From: Streptomyces sp. NBC_00414
GTDB taxonomy: Bacteria > Actinomycetota > Actinomycetes > Streptomycetales > Streptomycetaceae
Length of the DNA: 64,000 nucleotides
Direction of reading: 5' to 3'
Assembly (NCBI RefSeq): GCF_036038375.1
Contig: NZ_CP107935.1
Location: 9,672,001-9,736,000 of the forward strand
The notes under the pieces were generated by a model. That model was not told where the DNA came from and made no database searches. It saw nothing but the letters and a program-made list of their open reading frames with translations. The stretch's first letter is position 1, and every line of letters begins with the position of its first letter. The position numbers and the translations under genes were made by a program. Of this stretch, positions 52,040-60,856 are shown piece by piece.

Positions 52040-53854
52040 ATGGGATCGCCTGAGACACGAGGAATTCAGCCGCGCAAGGGTGCGGTGTTGCTGGCGCTTC
52101 GTCACTACGGACGGGAGATGGCCCGGTTACGGCTCTTCTCGGTGCCCGCCCTGTTGCTGCCGGCGATGGGCAACATCGGCATCAACTACATCGCGCCGCT
52201 CGTCGTCGCGAAACTCGTCGCCCGGATCGCCGACGAAGGCGGCATCAGCGTATCGGCGGCGCTCCCTCACGTCCTCTGCTTCGCCGGCGTCCTGTTGCTC
52301 GGGGAGGCGCTGTGGCGCCTGGGCCTGCACTGCCTGAACCGGCTCGCCGCCCGCGGTATCGAGAACCTGTACGTGATCGGCATGGACGAGTTGTTCGCCA
52401 AGGACGCGGCCTTCTTCCACGACAACTTCGCCGGCTCGCTGACCAAGCGGGTGCTGAGCTTCGCCTCCCGCTTCGAGGAGTTCGTCGACACGCTGACGTT
52501 CCAGGTCGTGGGCCGTGTGGTGCCACTCGCGTTCGGGTCGGTGATCCTCTGGCGGTATGAACCGCTGCTCGTCGTCGGCCTGTTGACGATGCTCACGCTG
52601 ACCGCGCTGTCCGTGGTGCCTCTCATCCGCCGCCGCCAAGCACTGGTCGACAGCCGTGAGGAGGCCATCGCCCGGGTGTCGGGGCATGTCGCCGACAGCC
52701 TGATGAACATGGACACGGTCCGGGCGTTCGCGGCCGAGGAACGCGAGGCCGCCGAGCACCGGTCCCGCGTCGCCGAGTCACGGCGGCTCACACTGCGGGC
52801 GTGGGACTACGGCAACCTGCGGATCGACACACTGGTCGCACCCCTGTCCGTACTCACCAACGCCCTGGGTCTGCTGCTCGCGGTCGCGCTCGCCGGCAGT
52901 GGGCACGGAGTGGAGGCGGTCGTGGTGGCCTTCACGTACTACTCGAACGCGACCCGCATCATGTTCGAGTTCAACCAGGTGTACCGCCGTCTGGAGAGCT
53001 CGATGACCGAGGCCGGGCAGTTCACCGAACTGCTGCTGATGCCGCCGACCGTGCTGGACCGGGTGCCGCCGGAGCCGCTGCTGTCCAAGGCCGCCGACGT
53101 CCACTTCGAGGACGTGACCTTCGCCCACGCGGGAGCGGGACCCCTCTTCGAAGGGCTCGAACTGGCGGTGCCCAGTGGGACGAAGATCGGTCTCGTCGGC
53201 CGCTCCGGCGGAGGCAAGACCACGCTCAGCCGGCTGCTGCTGAGGATGACGGACCTCGACGCCGGCCGGATCCTGATCGGCGGACAGGACATCAGCAGGC
53301 TGCGCCAGGCCGAGCTGCGCAGCCTCATCGCCTATGTGCCGCAGGACCCGGCGATGTTCCACCGCACGCTGCGGGACAACATCGCCTTCGCCCGGCCAAA
53401 CGCCACCGACCGGGAGATCCGGCGCGCGGCCGAGATCGCGCACGTCACGGAGTTCGCCGACGGGTTGCCCGACGGCTTCGACACCATGGTGGGCGAGCGC
53501 GGTGTGAAGCTGTCGGGCGGACAGCGTCAGCGGGTCGCGCTCGCCAGGGCGGTCCTGCGTGACGCGCCGATCCTGCTGCTCGACGAGGCCACCAGCGCGC
53601 TGGACTCCGAGAGCGAGGTTCTCGTCCAGGAGGCGCTGTGGCGGCTCATGGAGGGACGGACGGCGCTGGTGGTGGCACACCGGCTCAGCACGGTCGCCAC
53701 CATGGACCGGCTCGTCGTCCTCGACCGGGGACGGATCGTCGAGCAGGGCACACACCAGGAACTGCTCGCGTCGGAGGGCGCCTACGCCAAGCTCTGGCAG
53801 CACCAGTCCGGCGGCTTCCTCGACGACGGCCCCACCCGGGCGGCCGTGCACTGA
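52040..53854 (+). CDS. ABC exporter, fused membrane and ATPase domains
   Basis: A 604-residue half-exporter. Six membrane helices fill about residues 25-315 (LFSVPALLLPAMGNIGINYI, LLVVGLLTMLTLTALSVVPL, VLTNALGLLLAVALAGSG). The ATPase has Walker A GRSGGGKTT (about 388-396), signature VKLSGGQRQRVALAR, Walker B ILLLDEATSALD and the H-loop VVAHRLSTV. It works as a dimer; the substrate is unknown. A TTA codon at position 30 (52127-52129) near the start makes it a candidate for bldA control. The ATG follows GGGAGTGGG. The divergent FAD monooxygenase and the 294-base spacer suggest shared regulation. Confidence 0.9.
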   Translation: MGSPETRGIQPRKGAVLLALRHYGREMARLRLFSVPALLLPAMGNIGINYIAPLVVAKLVARIADEGGISVSAALPHVLCFAGVLLLGEALWRLGLHCLNRLAARGIENLYVIGMDELFAKDAAFFHDNFAGSLTKRVLSFASRFEEFVDTLTFQVVGRVVPLAFGSVILWRYEPLLVVGLLTMLTLTALSVVPLIRRRQALVDSREEAIARVSGHVADSLMNMDTVRAFAAEEREAAEHRSRVAESRRLTLRAWDYGNLRIDTLVAPLSVLTNALGLLLAVALAGSGHGVEAVVVAFTYYSNATRIMFEFNQVYRRLESSMTEAGQFTELLLMPPTVLDRVPPEPLLSKAADVHFEDVTFAHAGAGPLFEGLELAVPSGTKIGLVGRSGGGKTTLSRLLLRMTDLDAGRILIGGQDISRLRQAELRSLIAYVPQDPAMFHRTLRDNIAFARPNATDREIRRAAEIAHVTEFADGLPDGFDTMVGERGVKLSGGQRQRVALARAVLRDAPILLLDEATSALDSESEVLVQEALWRLMEGRTALVVAHRLSTVATMDRLVVLDRGRIVEQGTHQELLASEGAYAKLWQHQSGGFLDDGPTRAAVH

Positions 53855-53897
53855 CGTGGCTGTGCATCGGGCCCGGCGTGCGCCGAAATGGAAAGGG

Positions 53898-53975
53898 GGG
53901 CGGGGCGACCGGATTCGAACCGGCGTCCTCCGAGATGATGTCGCGGCGCACTACCTCTGTGCTACGACCCCGCCC
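53898..53975 (-). tRNA. Degenerate tRNA (unclassifiable anticodon)
   Basis: On the minus strand a cloverleaf is recognisable. The acceptor GGGCGGGG pairs with CCCCGCCC. The D arm is GCAC-AGAGGTA-GTGC, with the usual TAG start. A perfect T arm is CCGG-TTCGAAT-CCGG. The anticodon stem CCGCG/CTCGG has a C-T mismatch, and the loop ACATCAT lacks U33; read strictly the anticodon would be ATC. The acceptor is longer than seven pairs and carries a bulge, and no CCA is encoded. It is probably a decayed or divergent tRNA of the kind reported as undetermined in streptomycetes. The rest of the 53855-54139 spacer is empty. Confidence 0.55.
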
Positions 53976-54139
53976 TTGGCCGTGATCGTAGGACCGATCA
54001 CAACGATCAGCCACACCTTTTCGACGCGGCGGGCGGCAAGGCGGACCGGTCCGCCTTGCCGCCCGGGGCAGGCCGCGAGCACGGCCCAGGCCCCGCGAGC
54101 GGCAGGCGCCCGGTGGGTCCGCCCGCGCCCCGTCGATGC

Positions 54140-55228
54140 TCAGGTCTGGGTGCGTCGCACGCACTCCGTGACCACGTCGCTCAGGCTTCCCGTCCGTTCC
54201 AGGACCTGACGCTGCACCCGCGCGCCGTTGCCGTCGCGCAGCAGTTCCGCCGCGGACGTGTGTACGAGTGCGGTGTCTCCGCTGTCGTCCAGGGCGGGGC
54301 CGACATGGTCCAGCAGCGCGCGCACCACGTTCTCCGCCGGTGCCGGCGTCATGGACACGGGGTGCAGCAGTTCCTCCTCAAGACCGGACCGGGCGGCCCG
54401 CCAGGCGGCCAGGCGCAGCAGCTCCACGGGGTGTGCCGACGGGGCGGTTCCCGCACGCCACTCGCGCGCCGCCGTCTCCACGAGCCCTCGGGTGAGGGTG
54501 GCGAGGAGGGTGGCGGTGCTCGCCTCCAGGCAGACGTCCGACACGCGGATCTCCACAGTGGGGTACCGCTCGGCGATCCGCGCGTCGTAGTAGACCATGC
54601 CCCTGTCCTTCAGCACCTTGGTGGCCACCATGTCGTCGACCCGCCGGTGGTAGGCGTCCGCCGAACCGAAGAGTTCCGTGGGGCCGGCCATCGGCCAGCG
54701 CATCCACACCCGGCTCCGGTAACTGCTGTAGAGGCTGTCCTTGCCCTGCCAGAACGGGGAATTGGTGCTGAGCGCCGTCAGCACGGACATCCAGGGGCGT
54801 ATGCGGTCGAGGACCGCGGCACCCTCTTCGTCGGACTCGACCGAGACATGGATGTGGCAGCCGCAGACGAGCTGCTCCTGGGCCGGCAGACCGAACTCCT
54901 CGACCATCCACTGGTAACGGGAGTTCGTACTGACCGACGGCATGACCGGCAGTGGGGAAGTGGCGAGAGCGACGACAGTGGCCCCGATGTCCCCCGCGAC
55001 GCGCGCCGCCTCCTTCCGGCACCGGACGATCTCCGCGCCGAGTTCCTTCATGTCCGCCTGCGGATGGGTGGCGAATTCGAGCTGCTGGTTGTGCAGCTCC
55101 TTCTCGAACGTCTCCTCCGACGGATCGTCCCGGGCGGCGCGAGCGAGTACCGCGGCGGACAGAGCCTGGGGTTCCCCGGTATCGGGATCGACCAGGAGAA
55201 GTTCTTCTTCCACTCCCACGGTACGCAC
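54140..55228 (-). CDS. YbdK-type carboxylate-amine ligase (glutamate-cysteine ligase 2 family)
   Basis: The protein has 362 residues from the GTG at 55228 (GAGAGG ten bases upstream), the usual family length; a longer frame upstream has no homology. Family marks are VRTVGVEEELLLVDPDTGEP at the very start, ELHNQQLEFATHPQ, QEQLVCGCHIHVSVESDEEG and RYPTVEIRVSDVCLEASTAT. YbdK proteins have weak glutamate-cysteine ligase activity. Mycothiol-making actinomycetes do not need glutathione, so the true acid and amine substrates are unknown. It is followed by a spacer with the degenerate tRNA. Confidence 0.9.
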   Translation of the reverse strand: MRTVGVEEELLLVDPDTGEPQALSAAVLARAARDDPSEETFEKELHNQQLEFATHPQADMKELGAEIVRCRKEAARVAGDIGATVVALATSPLPVMPSVSTNSRYQWMVEEFGLPAQEQLVCGCHIHVSVESDEEGAAVLDRIRPWMSVLTALSTNSPFWQGKDSLYSSYRSRVWMRWPMAGPTELFGSADAYHRRVDDMVATKVLKDRGMVYYDARIAERYPTVEIRVSDVCLEASTATLLATLTRGLVETAAREWRAGTAPSAHPVELLRLAAWRAARSGLEEELLHPVSMTPAPAENVVRALLDHVGPALDDSGDTALVHTSAAELLRDGNGARVQRQVLERTGSLSDVVTECVRRTQT

Positions 55229-55394
55229 GTGATGAAGCCTCTCAGAAAGGTCGTCAGGGGCGACGACGAGGAAATGCCGGGAAGGCGGAGGCAGGCCACT
55301 CCTCCGTGAACCGCTCCCATGATCCGGCCGAGCGGCCTTCTCAACCTCGCGGCGCTTGTCCTCCCGGATTCCGAATGCCCTGGAACGGCGGACG

Positions 55395-56035
55395 GACACT
55401 CTGTCGCCCCGGCCGCGCCGCCGGCCTCCTCGCCCAGCAGCACCCCGACCGGACCGGCGAGCGAATCAAGGCCCTGCTCACCGGCTCCGCGAAGCCGGGC
55501 TCGTACAGCTCCTTCCAGCACGGCACCGGCCGTACCGACGGTGGGCCGGGCGCTGGACCAGAGCGTCGTCACCGAGCAGGGGCCGCTCGACTTCGGCACG
55601 CACCAGTGGCCGCACGACGACCGGCCGGCGACCGGGCGACTGCCGTACCGCGACCTCGGTACGGAGCCGGTCACCCTCGGCCCGTCCGTCGGCGCGTACT
55701 CGGTGGACGGCAAGCCCGCCGCCGAGGACATGTTCTCCGTGTCGCCCGAGCGGCTCACCGTCCCGGCGGGTGGCGAGGTGAGCGCCGCCGTCACGGCGGA
55801 CAGCGGGGCGGGCAGCGCCGACGGCACCTCCGGCCGAGGCGCGGCAGCCGGACAGCGGCCCGCGAAGCTCGCCTTCGAGGTCTCGTACGACGAAGGGACG
55901 ACCTGGCGGTCCGCCAAGGCCGTCCACGGTACGCACCTGTCGCTGACCCGCCCCGCGGAGGCGGGCTCCGTCTCCCTGCGGGCCACGCTGACGGACCCTG
56001 CGGGCGACAGACTGGTCCAGACGGTCGAACGGGCC
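55395..56035 (+). pseudogene. Relic of a secreted subtilisin-like (S8) serine protease
   Basis: Frame 1 reads GRAAGLLAQQHPDRTGERIK then ALLTGSAKPGSYSSFQHGTG and RTD. This is the region that normally follows the catalytic serine motif GTSMAxPHVAG in S8 proteases. At 55540 one extra G shifts the frame, and frame 2 continues as VGRALDQSVVTEQGPLDFGT, LGTEPVTLGPSVGAYSVDGK, AEDMFSVSPERLTVPAGGEV and ends near LVQTVERAC, the fibronectin-like domain of large streptomycete proteases. The catalytic domain upstream of HVAG is gone and the distal part is lost too, so it is truncated at both ends as well as frameshifted. Confidence 0.75.
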
Positions 56036-56085
56036 TGCCTCACCACCGAGACCACCGAGTGGCAGCCAGGAAGCACCCGGACGCG

Positions 56086-56135
56086 TGACCGGCCTTGCCC
56101 GGGCGGCAGCGACGCCGCCCGGGCAAGGCCGGTCA
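56086..56135 (-). terminator. Terminator with 22-bp perfect stem, overlapping the permease stop codon
   Basis: Arms 56086-56107 and 56114-56135 are exact reverse complements around loop AGCGAC. The distal arm includes the TGA of the last importer gene (56133-56135). It closes the importer operon and also follows the protease relic. Confidence 0.85.
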
Positions 56136-57164
56136 CAGCACCCGTCGTCTACGGCCCAGCCATGTCTGGGCCACCACGACCACGGCGAGGAAGGCACCGC
56201 TGACCACCTGCTGGTACGCGGAGTCCAGGGAGCCGATCTGGTTGATGACGTTCTGGATCACCTTCAGCAGCAGCACACCGACCAGCGAACCGCTGACGAA
56301 GCCGAAGCCGCCGGAGAGCAGGGTGCCGCCGATGACGACGGCCGAGATGGCCTCCAGCTCCATGCCCGACCCGAGGATCGTCACGCCCGACACCAGCCAG
56401 GCCGCGTTGAGCGCGCCCGCGAGGCCGGCGCACAGCCCGGACAGCGCGTACACGGCGATCTTCGTACGGGCCACGGGGGCACCCATCAGGGCCGCCGCGT
56501 CCTCGTTGCCGCCGACCGCGTACACGTACTGCCCGAATCGGGTGAGCCGCAGGACGACCGCGCCCAGTACGAACAGGGCCACCGTGATCCAGATCGGTAC
56601 GCCGATGCCGAGCAGCGAGCCCTGCCCGAGCGTCGCGAAGAACGAGTCCTTGTCGACGAGATACGTCCGCGAGCCCTCGTCGGTGATCGCCAGCAGGATG
56701 CCGCGCGCCCCGAGCATGGCGGCGAGGGTGACGATGAACGGGGCCAGTCCCGACCGGGCGATGAGCAGGCCGTTGACCACTCCGATCAGCCCGCACACCG
56801 CGAGCGGGAGCAGGAGGGCCACCGCCGTGCCGTACTGCGAGCCCCAGGCCGCCAGCACGCCGCCGAGTGCGAACAGCGAGCCGACCGACAGGTCGATCCC
56901 GCCGGTGACGATGACGAACGTCATGCCCAGCGCGACCACCGCGAGGAAGGCCGAGGACAGCGCCATGTTCTCAAGGTTGTCGCCGGTCAGGAAGGTGTCG
57001 AAGCTCAGCGACGCCGCCACCATGGCCACCAGCAGGGTGACCAGGGCGCCGTGCTGCTGCGCGAGGGCACTGAAGCGCTCGGCACGGGTGGGGGCGTCGG
57101 TCCTGTCGGTGTCCTGCTGGACGGCGGCCGGTCGCATCTCGGCCTCTGTGGTCTTGATGGTCAT
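56133..57164 (-). CDS. Sugar ABC importer permease (YjfF/RbsC type)
   Basis: A 343-residue permease with about eight to ten membrane helices. FVIVTGGIDLSVGSLFALGG is the family signature for ribose-type permeases, and GTLLSGGFGFVSGSLVGVLL the C-terminal one. The order of the operon (binding protein, double ATPase, two permeases) and the binding-protein type match the YtfQ-YtfR-YtfT-YjfF furanose importer. This is the last gene, with its start inside the stop of the first permease (ATGA). The two permeases should form the heterodimeric channel. Confidence 0.92.
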   Translation of the reverse strand: MTIKTTEAEMRPAAVQQDTDRTDAPTRAERFSALAQQHGALVTLLVAMVAASLSFDTFLTGDNLENMALSSAFLAVVALGMTFVIVTGGIDLSVGSLFALGGVLAAWGSQYGTAVALLLPLAVCGLIGVVNGLLIARSGLAPFIVTLAAMLGARGILLAITDEGSRTYLVDKDSFFATLGQGSLLGIGVPIWITVALFVLGAVVLRLTRFGQYVYAVGGNEDAAALMGAPVARTKIAVYALSGLCAGLAGALNAAWLVSGVTILGSGMELEAISAVVIGGTLLSGGFGFVSGSLVGVLLLKVIQNVINQIGSLDSAYQQVVSGAFLAVVVVAQTWLGRRRRVL

Positions 57165-58123
57165 CGCTTTCCCCGTTCACGGGCCGCGTAGACGGCGGCG
57201 ATGATCACCACGGCCTGGGCCATCTGCGTCCACGACGGTTGCAGGTCGTGCTTGACGAGCGTGGTGGTCAGCAGCTGGATCAGGACCGCACCGGCGACCG
57301 TGCCGCCGATGCGTACCCGGCCGCCGGACAGGGGCGTGCCGCCGACGACCACCGCCGTGATCGCCGACAGTTCCATGAGGTTGCCCAGCGAGGTGGGATC
57401 GCTGGCCGTCAGCCGGGCGGTGGCGAGGATGCCCGCCACCGCGGCCAGCGCGCCGGAGCACGCGTACACCACGATGAGGACCCGGCGCACGGGCAGCCCC
57501 GCAAGCCGGGCCGCCGGCCTGCTGTCGCCGACGGCGAGCAGCTGACGACCGAAGGTGGTGCGGCGCACCACGAAGGCCACCAGCAGCGCCAGCGCCGCGG
57601 CGATGAGGACGAGATACGGGATGCCCAGCACGTCGCCGGAGCCGAGCGACGCCATGCTCGGATCGCGTACGTCCTCCAGCTGCGGGAGCAGCACCAGGGC
57701 GATCCCGCGTCCGGCGACCATGAGGGCGAGGGTGGCGACGATCGGCTGGACGCCCAGGAAGGCGACCAGCGACCCGTTCGCCAGACCGATCACGATGCCG
57801 CCCACCACCGCCATGAGCATGGCCATCCACGGGCCGTAGCCGAGGTACAGGGACAGCAGCGAGGTGGACAGGGCCATCACCGAGCCCACCGACAGATCGA
57901 CGCCCTCGGTGCCGATCGCCAGCGCCATGCCGAGCGCGACGATGAGCACCGGCGCGACCTGCACGGCCTGGGTGCGGAAGTTCTCCGCCGAGACGAAGTT
58001 GGAGGTGAAGACGAAATTGAAGACGAGCAGTACGACGACACCGCCGTAGACGCCGTACTCCTGGAGCAGGCGCAGCAGCCGCTCGCGGTCCACCTGTCCG
58101 CGTGTGAGCGTCAGGTCAGTCAT
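57161..58123 (-). CDS. Sugar ABC importer permease (YtfT/RbsC type)
   Basis: A 320-residue permease. ALAIGTEGVDLSVGSVMALS is the ribose-type signature, QLLAVGDSRPAARLAGLPVR the cytoplasmic loop, and GGTPLSGGRVRIGGTVAGAV the C-terminal signature. Its start lies 8 bases inside the ATPase gene and its stop overlaps the next permease, so the three are translationally coupled. Confidence 0.92.
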   Translation of the reverse strand: MTDLTLTRGQVDRERLLRLLQEYGVYGGVVVLLVFNFVFTSNFVSAENFRTQAVQVAPVLIVALGMALAIGTEGVDLSVGSVMALSTSLLSLYLGYGPWMAMLMAVVGGIVIGLANGSLVAFLGVQPIVATLALMVAGRGIALVLLPQLEDVRDPSMASLGSGDVLGIPYLVLIAAALALLVAFVVRRTTFGRQLLAVGDSRPAARLAGLPVRRVLIVVYACSGALAAVAGILATARLTASDPTSLGNLMELSAITAVVVGGTPLSGGRVRIGGTVAGAVLIQLLTTTLVKHDLQPSWTQMAQAVVIIAAVYAARERGKR

Positions 58124-59669
58124 GGGCGCTCCCGGCCTGTTTCGCGGGTTCCGCGGGTTCTGGGCTTTCTGTGGGTGCCGCTGCGATGGCTCGCATCAGC
58201 GCGTCCTCGGTGACGGCGTCGCCGGTCAGTTCGTCGACCACCACCCCGTCCTTGAGGACGATGATCCGGTCGCTGCCCTCGATCAGTTCCTCGGTGTCGG
58301 AGGAGATCAGCAGCACGGCGAGTCCCTCCTCGGCGAGTTCGTCGATGAGGGACTGGACCTCCGCCTTGGCGCCCACGTCGATGCCCCGGGTGGGCTCGTC
58401 GAGGAGCAGCACCTTCGGGTGCATGGCGAGCCAGCGGGCCAGCAGCACCTTCTGCTGGTTGCCGCCGGACAGCTCGCCGACCTTCTGGTGCGGGCCCGCG
58501 GACTTGATGCGCAGCCGCTTCACGAACGTGTCGACGACCTTGTCGACCCGGGCGTTGTCCACCAGACCGAAGCGGGAGAGCCCGGGAAGGGCGGCGAGCG
58601 CGATGTTCTCCCGTACCGAGAGGCCGGGCGAGATGCCCTCGGCCTTGCGGTCCTCCGGCAGCAGGCTGATGCCGGCCCGGATCGCGGCCGGTGTGGAGCC
58701 GGTGCGCACGGGCAAACCGCCCACCGATACCCGGCCCGAGTCGGTCGGCAGCGCTCCCGCGATGGCCCGCGCGGTCTCACTGCGGCCCGAGCCGAGGAGC
58801 CCGCCCAGACCCACCACCTCGCCCGGACGGATGGCCAGTGAGACGTCGTGCAACTGGTGACGGACCGTCAATCCGTCGGCCTGCAGCACCGGTTCGGCCG
58901 AGGCCTGGTGGGAGCCGGTGAACTTGGTCAGGCCCTCGCTGCGGACCTCGCCGATCTCCCGGCCCAGCATCAGCGAGACCAGGCGCAGCCGGTCCAGGTC
59001 GGCGAGCCGTCCGGTGTGCACCACCCGGCCGTCACGCAGCACGGTGACGGCGTCGCAGATCTCGTACAGCTCGTCCATGCGGTGGCTCACGTAGACCACG
59101 GCGATGCCGCGCTCGCGGAGCATGCCGATCACGTCGAACAGAGTGCGCACCTCACGCGGTTCGAGCGAGGAGGTGGGCTCGTCCATGATGACGACCCGGG
59201 CGTCGATGGCGACGGCGCGCGCGAGGGCCACCATCTGCTGGGCGCCGACGCCGAGTTCGCGCAGCGGCCGGCTCACGTCGACCCGGATGCCGAGGCCCCG
59301 CAGCGCCTCGTCCGCCTCCCGGTGCATACGCCGGAAGTCGATCAGGCCGAGCCGGCCGCGCGGTTCGCGGCCGAGGAGGAGATTGCGCGCCACGCTCATC
59401 AGCGGGACGAGGTTGACCTCCTGGTAGATGGTGGAGATGCCTGCCTGCTGGGCCTGCAGAGGTGTCGTGAAGCGGACCGGCGTGCCGTCGTGGACGACCT
59501 CACCGGCGTCCGGCTGGTAGACACCGGTGAGTACTTTGATCAGGGTCGACTTGCCCGCGCCGTTCTCGCCGACGAGGGCGTGCACCTCCCCGGCGCGGGC
59601 GGTGAAGTCCACGTCGGACAACGCCTTCACGCCGGGGAAGAGCTTGGACACGCCGGTGACGGAGAGCAT
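58116..59669 (-). CDS. Sugar ABC importer double ATPase (YtfR/RbsA/MglA type)
   Basis: A 517-residue protein with two nucleotide-binding domains. The N-domain has Walker A GENGAGKSTLIKVL, Walker B VVIMDEPTSSLEPREV and signature LGVGAQQMVALARA. The C-domain has the degenerate Walker A GLLGSGRSETARAI, signature LSGGNQQKVLLARWLA and VLLLDEPTRGIDVGAKA. This asymmetric pattern is normal for pentose/hexose importers. ATG at 59669, one base after the binding-protein stop. The C-terminal tail is rich in P, E and A. Confidence 0.93.
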   Translation of the reverse strand: MLSVTGVSKLFPGVKALSDVDFTARAGEVHALVGENGAGKSTLIKVLTGVYQPDAGEVVHDGTPVRFTTPLQAQQAGISTIYQEVNLVPLMSVARNLLLGREPRGRLGLIDFRRMHREADEALRGLGIRVDVSRPLRELGVGAQQMVALARAVAIDARVVIMDEPTSSLEPREVRTLFDVIGMLRERGIAVVYVSHRMDELYEICDAVTVLRDGRVVHTGRLADLDRLRLVSLMLGREIGEVRSEGLTKFTGSHQASAEPVLQADGLTVRHQLHDVSLAIRPGEVVGLGGLLGSGRSETARAIAGALPTDSGRVSVGGLPVRTGSTPAAIRAGISLLPEDRKAEGISPGLSVRENIALAALPGLSRFGLVDNARVDKVVDTFVKRLRIKSAGPHQKVGELSGGNQQKVLLARWLAMHPKVLLLDEPTRGIDVGAKAEVQSLIDELAEEGLAVLLISSDTEELIEGSDRIIVLKDGVVVDELTGDAVTEDALMRAIAAAPTESPEPAEPAKQAGSAHD

Positions 59670-59670
59670 C

Positions 59671-60762
59671 TCAGTAGGCCTTGGCGATGTCCGACTTGGC
59701 GTTGGACTCGGTGTACGCGCTGTCCTTGATGACGATGTCCTGCGCGACTTCCTCGCCCTTGGTGAAGCTGTCGAGGGTCTGGAAGGCGAGCGGCCCGAAG
59801 CGCGGGTTGGACTCGACGACCCCGCTGATCCAGCCGTCCACGATGCCCTGGACGGCGTTGCGCGTGCCGTCGATCGTGACGATCTTGACGGCGCCGGGCT
59901 TCTTGCCCGCGCCCTTGAGGGCGTTGACGGCGCCGAGGCCCATCTCGTCGTTCTCGGCGTAGATGCCCTTGATCCCGGGCTTGGACTGGATGAGGTTCTC
60001 GGTGACCGACTGGCCCTTCTCGCGGGCGAACTCACCGGTCTGCTGGAACACCACCTTGAGGCCGGGCGCCTCGGCCTTGATCTGGTCCACGAAGCCCTTG
60101 GTGCGTTCCGTGGTGACGTTGTTGCCCGCCGCGCCGAGCAGGATGGCGATCTCGCCCTTCCCGCCGGTCGCCTCGATCATCTGGTCGGCGGCCCGCTTGC
60201 CCTGCTCCACGAAGTCGGAGCCGATGAAGCTCACATAGTCCTTGCACGCCTCGGCGTTGATCTTGCGGTCGACCGTGACGATCGGGATGTGCTTGGCCGC
60301 CGCCGTCTTCAGCACCGGCTCCCAGCCGTCCGAGTTGAGCGGGGCGATCACCAGCACGTCGGCGCCCTTGGCGATGAGGTCCTGGACGTCGCTGATCTGC
60401 TTGGAGAACTGCGACTGGGCGTTGGCGGTGAGGAGCTTGATGCCGCGCTTCTTCGCCTCCGCCTCGATCGAGGCGGTCTCGGCGATCCGGAAGGGGTTGG
60501 CCTCCTTCTCGGACTGCGAGAAGCCGACCGTGGCGTTCTTGAGGTCGAGCTTCTCGCCCCCGAACGTGTCCAGGGTGCAGGCGGGCCCCGAGCCGGCGCT
60601 CGGGGAGGCGACCTCCTGGCCGGCGTCGGCCTGCTGCTCGGTGGCCTTGTCGTCGGAGGAGTCCTCGGACTTGGTGCATCCGGTCAGTGCCAGGCTCGTG
60701 AGGAGGCCGGTGGCGAGAATGGCGCGTGCGGTGGTGCGGCGAGACGATGCGAGCGGCTTCAT
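59671..60762 (-). CDS. Sugar-binding lipoprotein (YtfQ-like, furanose type)
   Basis: A 363-residue lipoprotein. The signal ends in the lipobox LTGC (C29), then a low-complexity linker to about residue 60. The mature domain starts VGFSQSEKEANPFRIAETAS and continues LTANAQSQFSKQISDVQDLI, VLVIAPLNSDGWEPVLKTAA, PIVTVDRKINAEACKDYV and NDEMGLGAVNALKGAGKKPG. This closely follows E. coli YtfQ, which binds galactofuranose, and the related arabinofuranose binders. Together with GH127 arabinofuranosidase in this window the ligand may be arabinose or galactofuranose. It is the first gene of the importer operon. Confidence 0.9.
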   Translation of the reverse strand: MKPLASSRRTTARAILATGLLTSLALTGCTKSEDSSDDKATEQQADAGQEVASPSAGSGPACTLDTFGGEKLDLKNATVGFSQSEKEANPFRIAETASIEAEAKKRGIKLLTANAQSQFSKQISDVQDLIAKGADVLVIAPLNSDGWEPVLKTAAAKHIPIVTVDRKINAEACKDYVSFIGSDFVEQGKRAADQMIEATGGKGEIAILLGAAGNNVTTERTKGFVDQIKAEAPGLKVVFQQTGEFAREKGQSVTENLIQSKPGIKGIYAENDEMGLGAVNALKGAGKKPGAVKIVTIDGTRNAVQGIVDGWISGVVESNPRFGPLAFQTLDSFTKGEEVAQDIVIKDSAYTESNAKSDIAKAY

Positions 60763-60791
60763 GAGGTCCCCAAACGGCGCGGCCCTGGAGC

Positions 60792-60805
60792 TGAGAGCGC
60801 TCCCG
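60792..60805. promoter_or_regulatory. CebR-like operator candidate in the importer leader
   Basis: TGAGAGCGCTCCCG matches 12 of 14 bases of the streptomycete CebR (LacI-family) box TGGGAGCGCTCCCA. The perfect core GAGCGCTC spans 60795-60802, about 35 bases before the binding-protein start codon. Confidence 0.45.
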
Positions 60806-60856
60806 GGTAGTTCGGCACTTGACGGTCGATACGGCGTGCACGGCGTTCAGGGGAGG

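Noticed and set aside
53898..53975. tRNA as attachment site of an integrative element
   Set aside because: No integrase, excisionase or second copy of the T-arm half within the window.
55319..56203. 294-codon plus-strand frame as an intact gene
   Set aside because: Only its middle matches a protease C-terminal domain, the matching upstream part is in another frame, and its last 50 residues run through the terminator; treated as a pseudogene.
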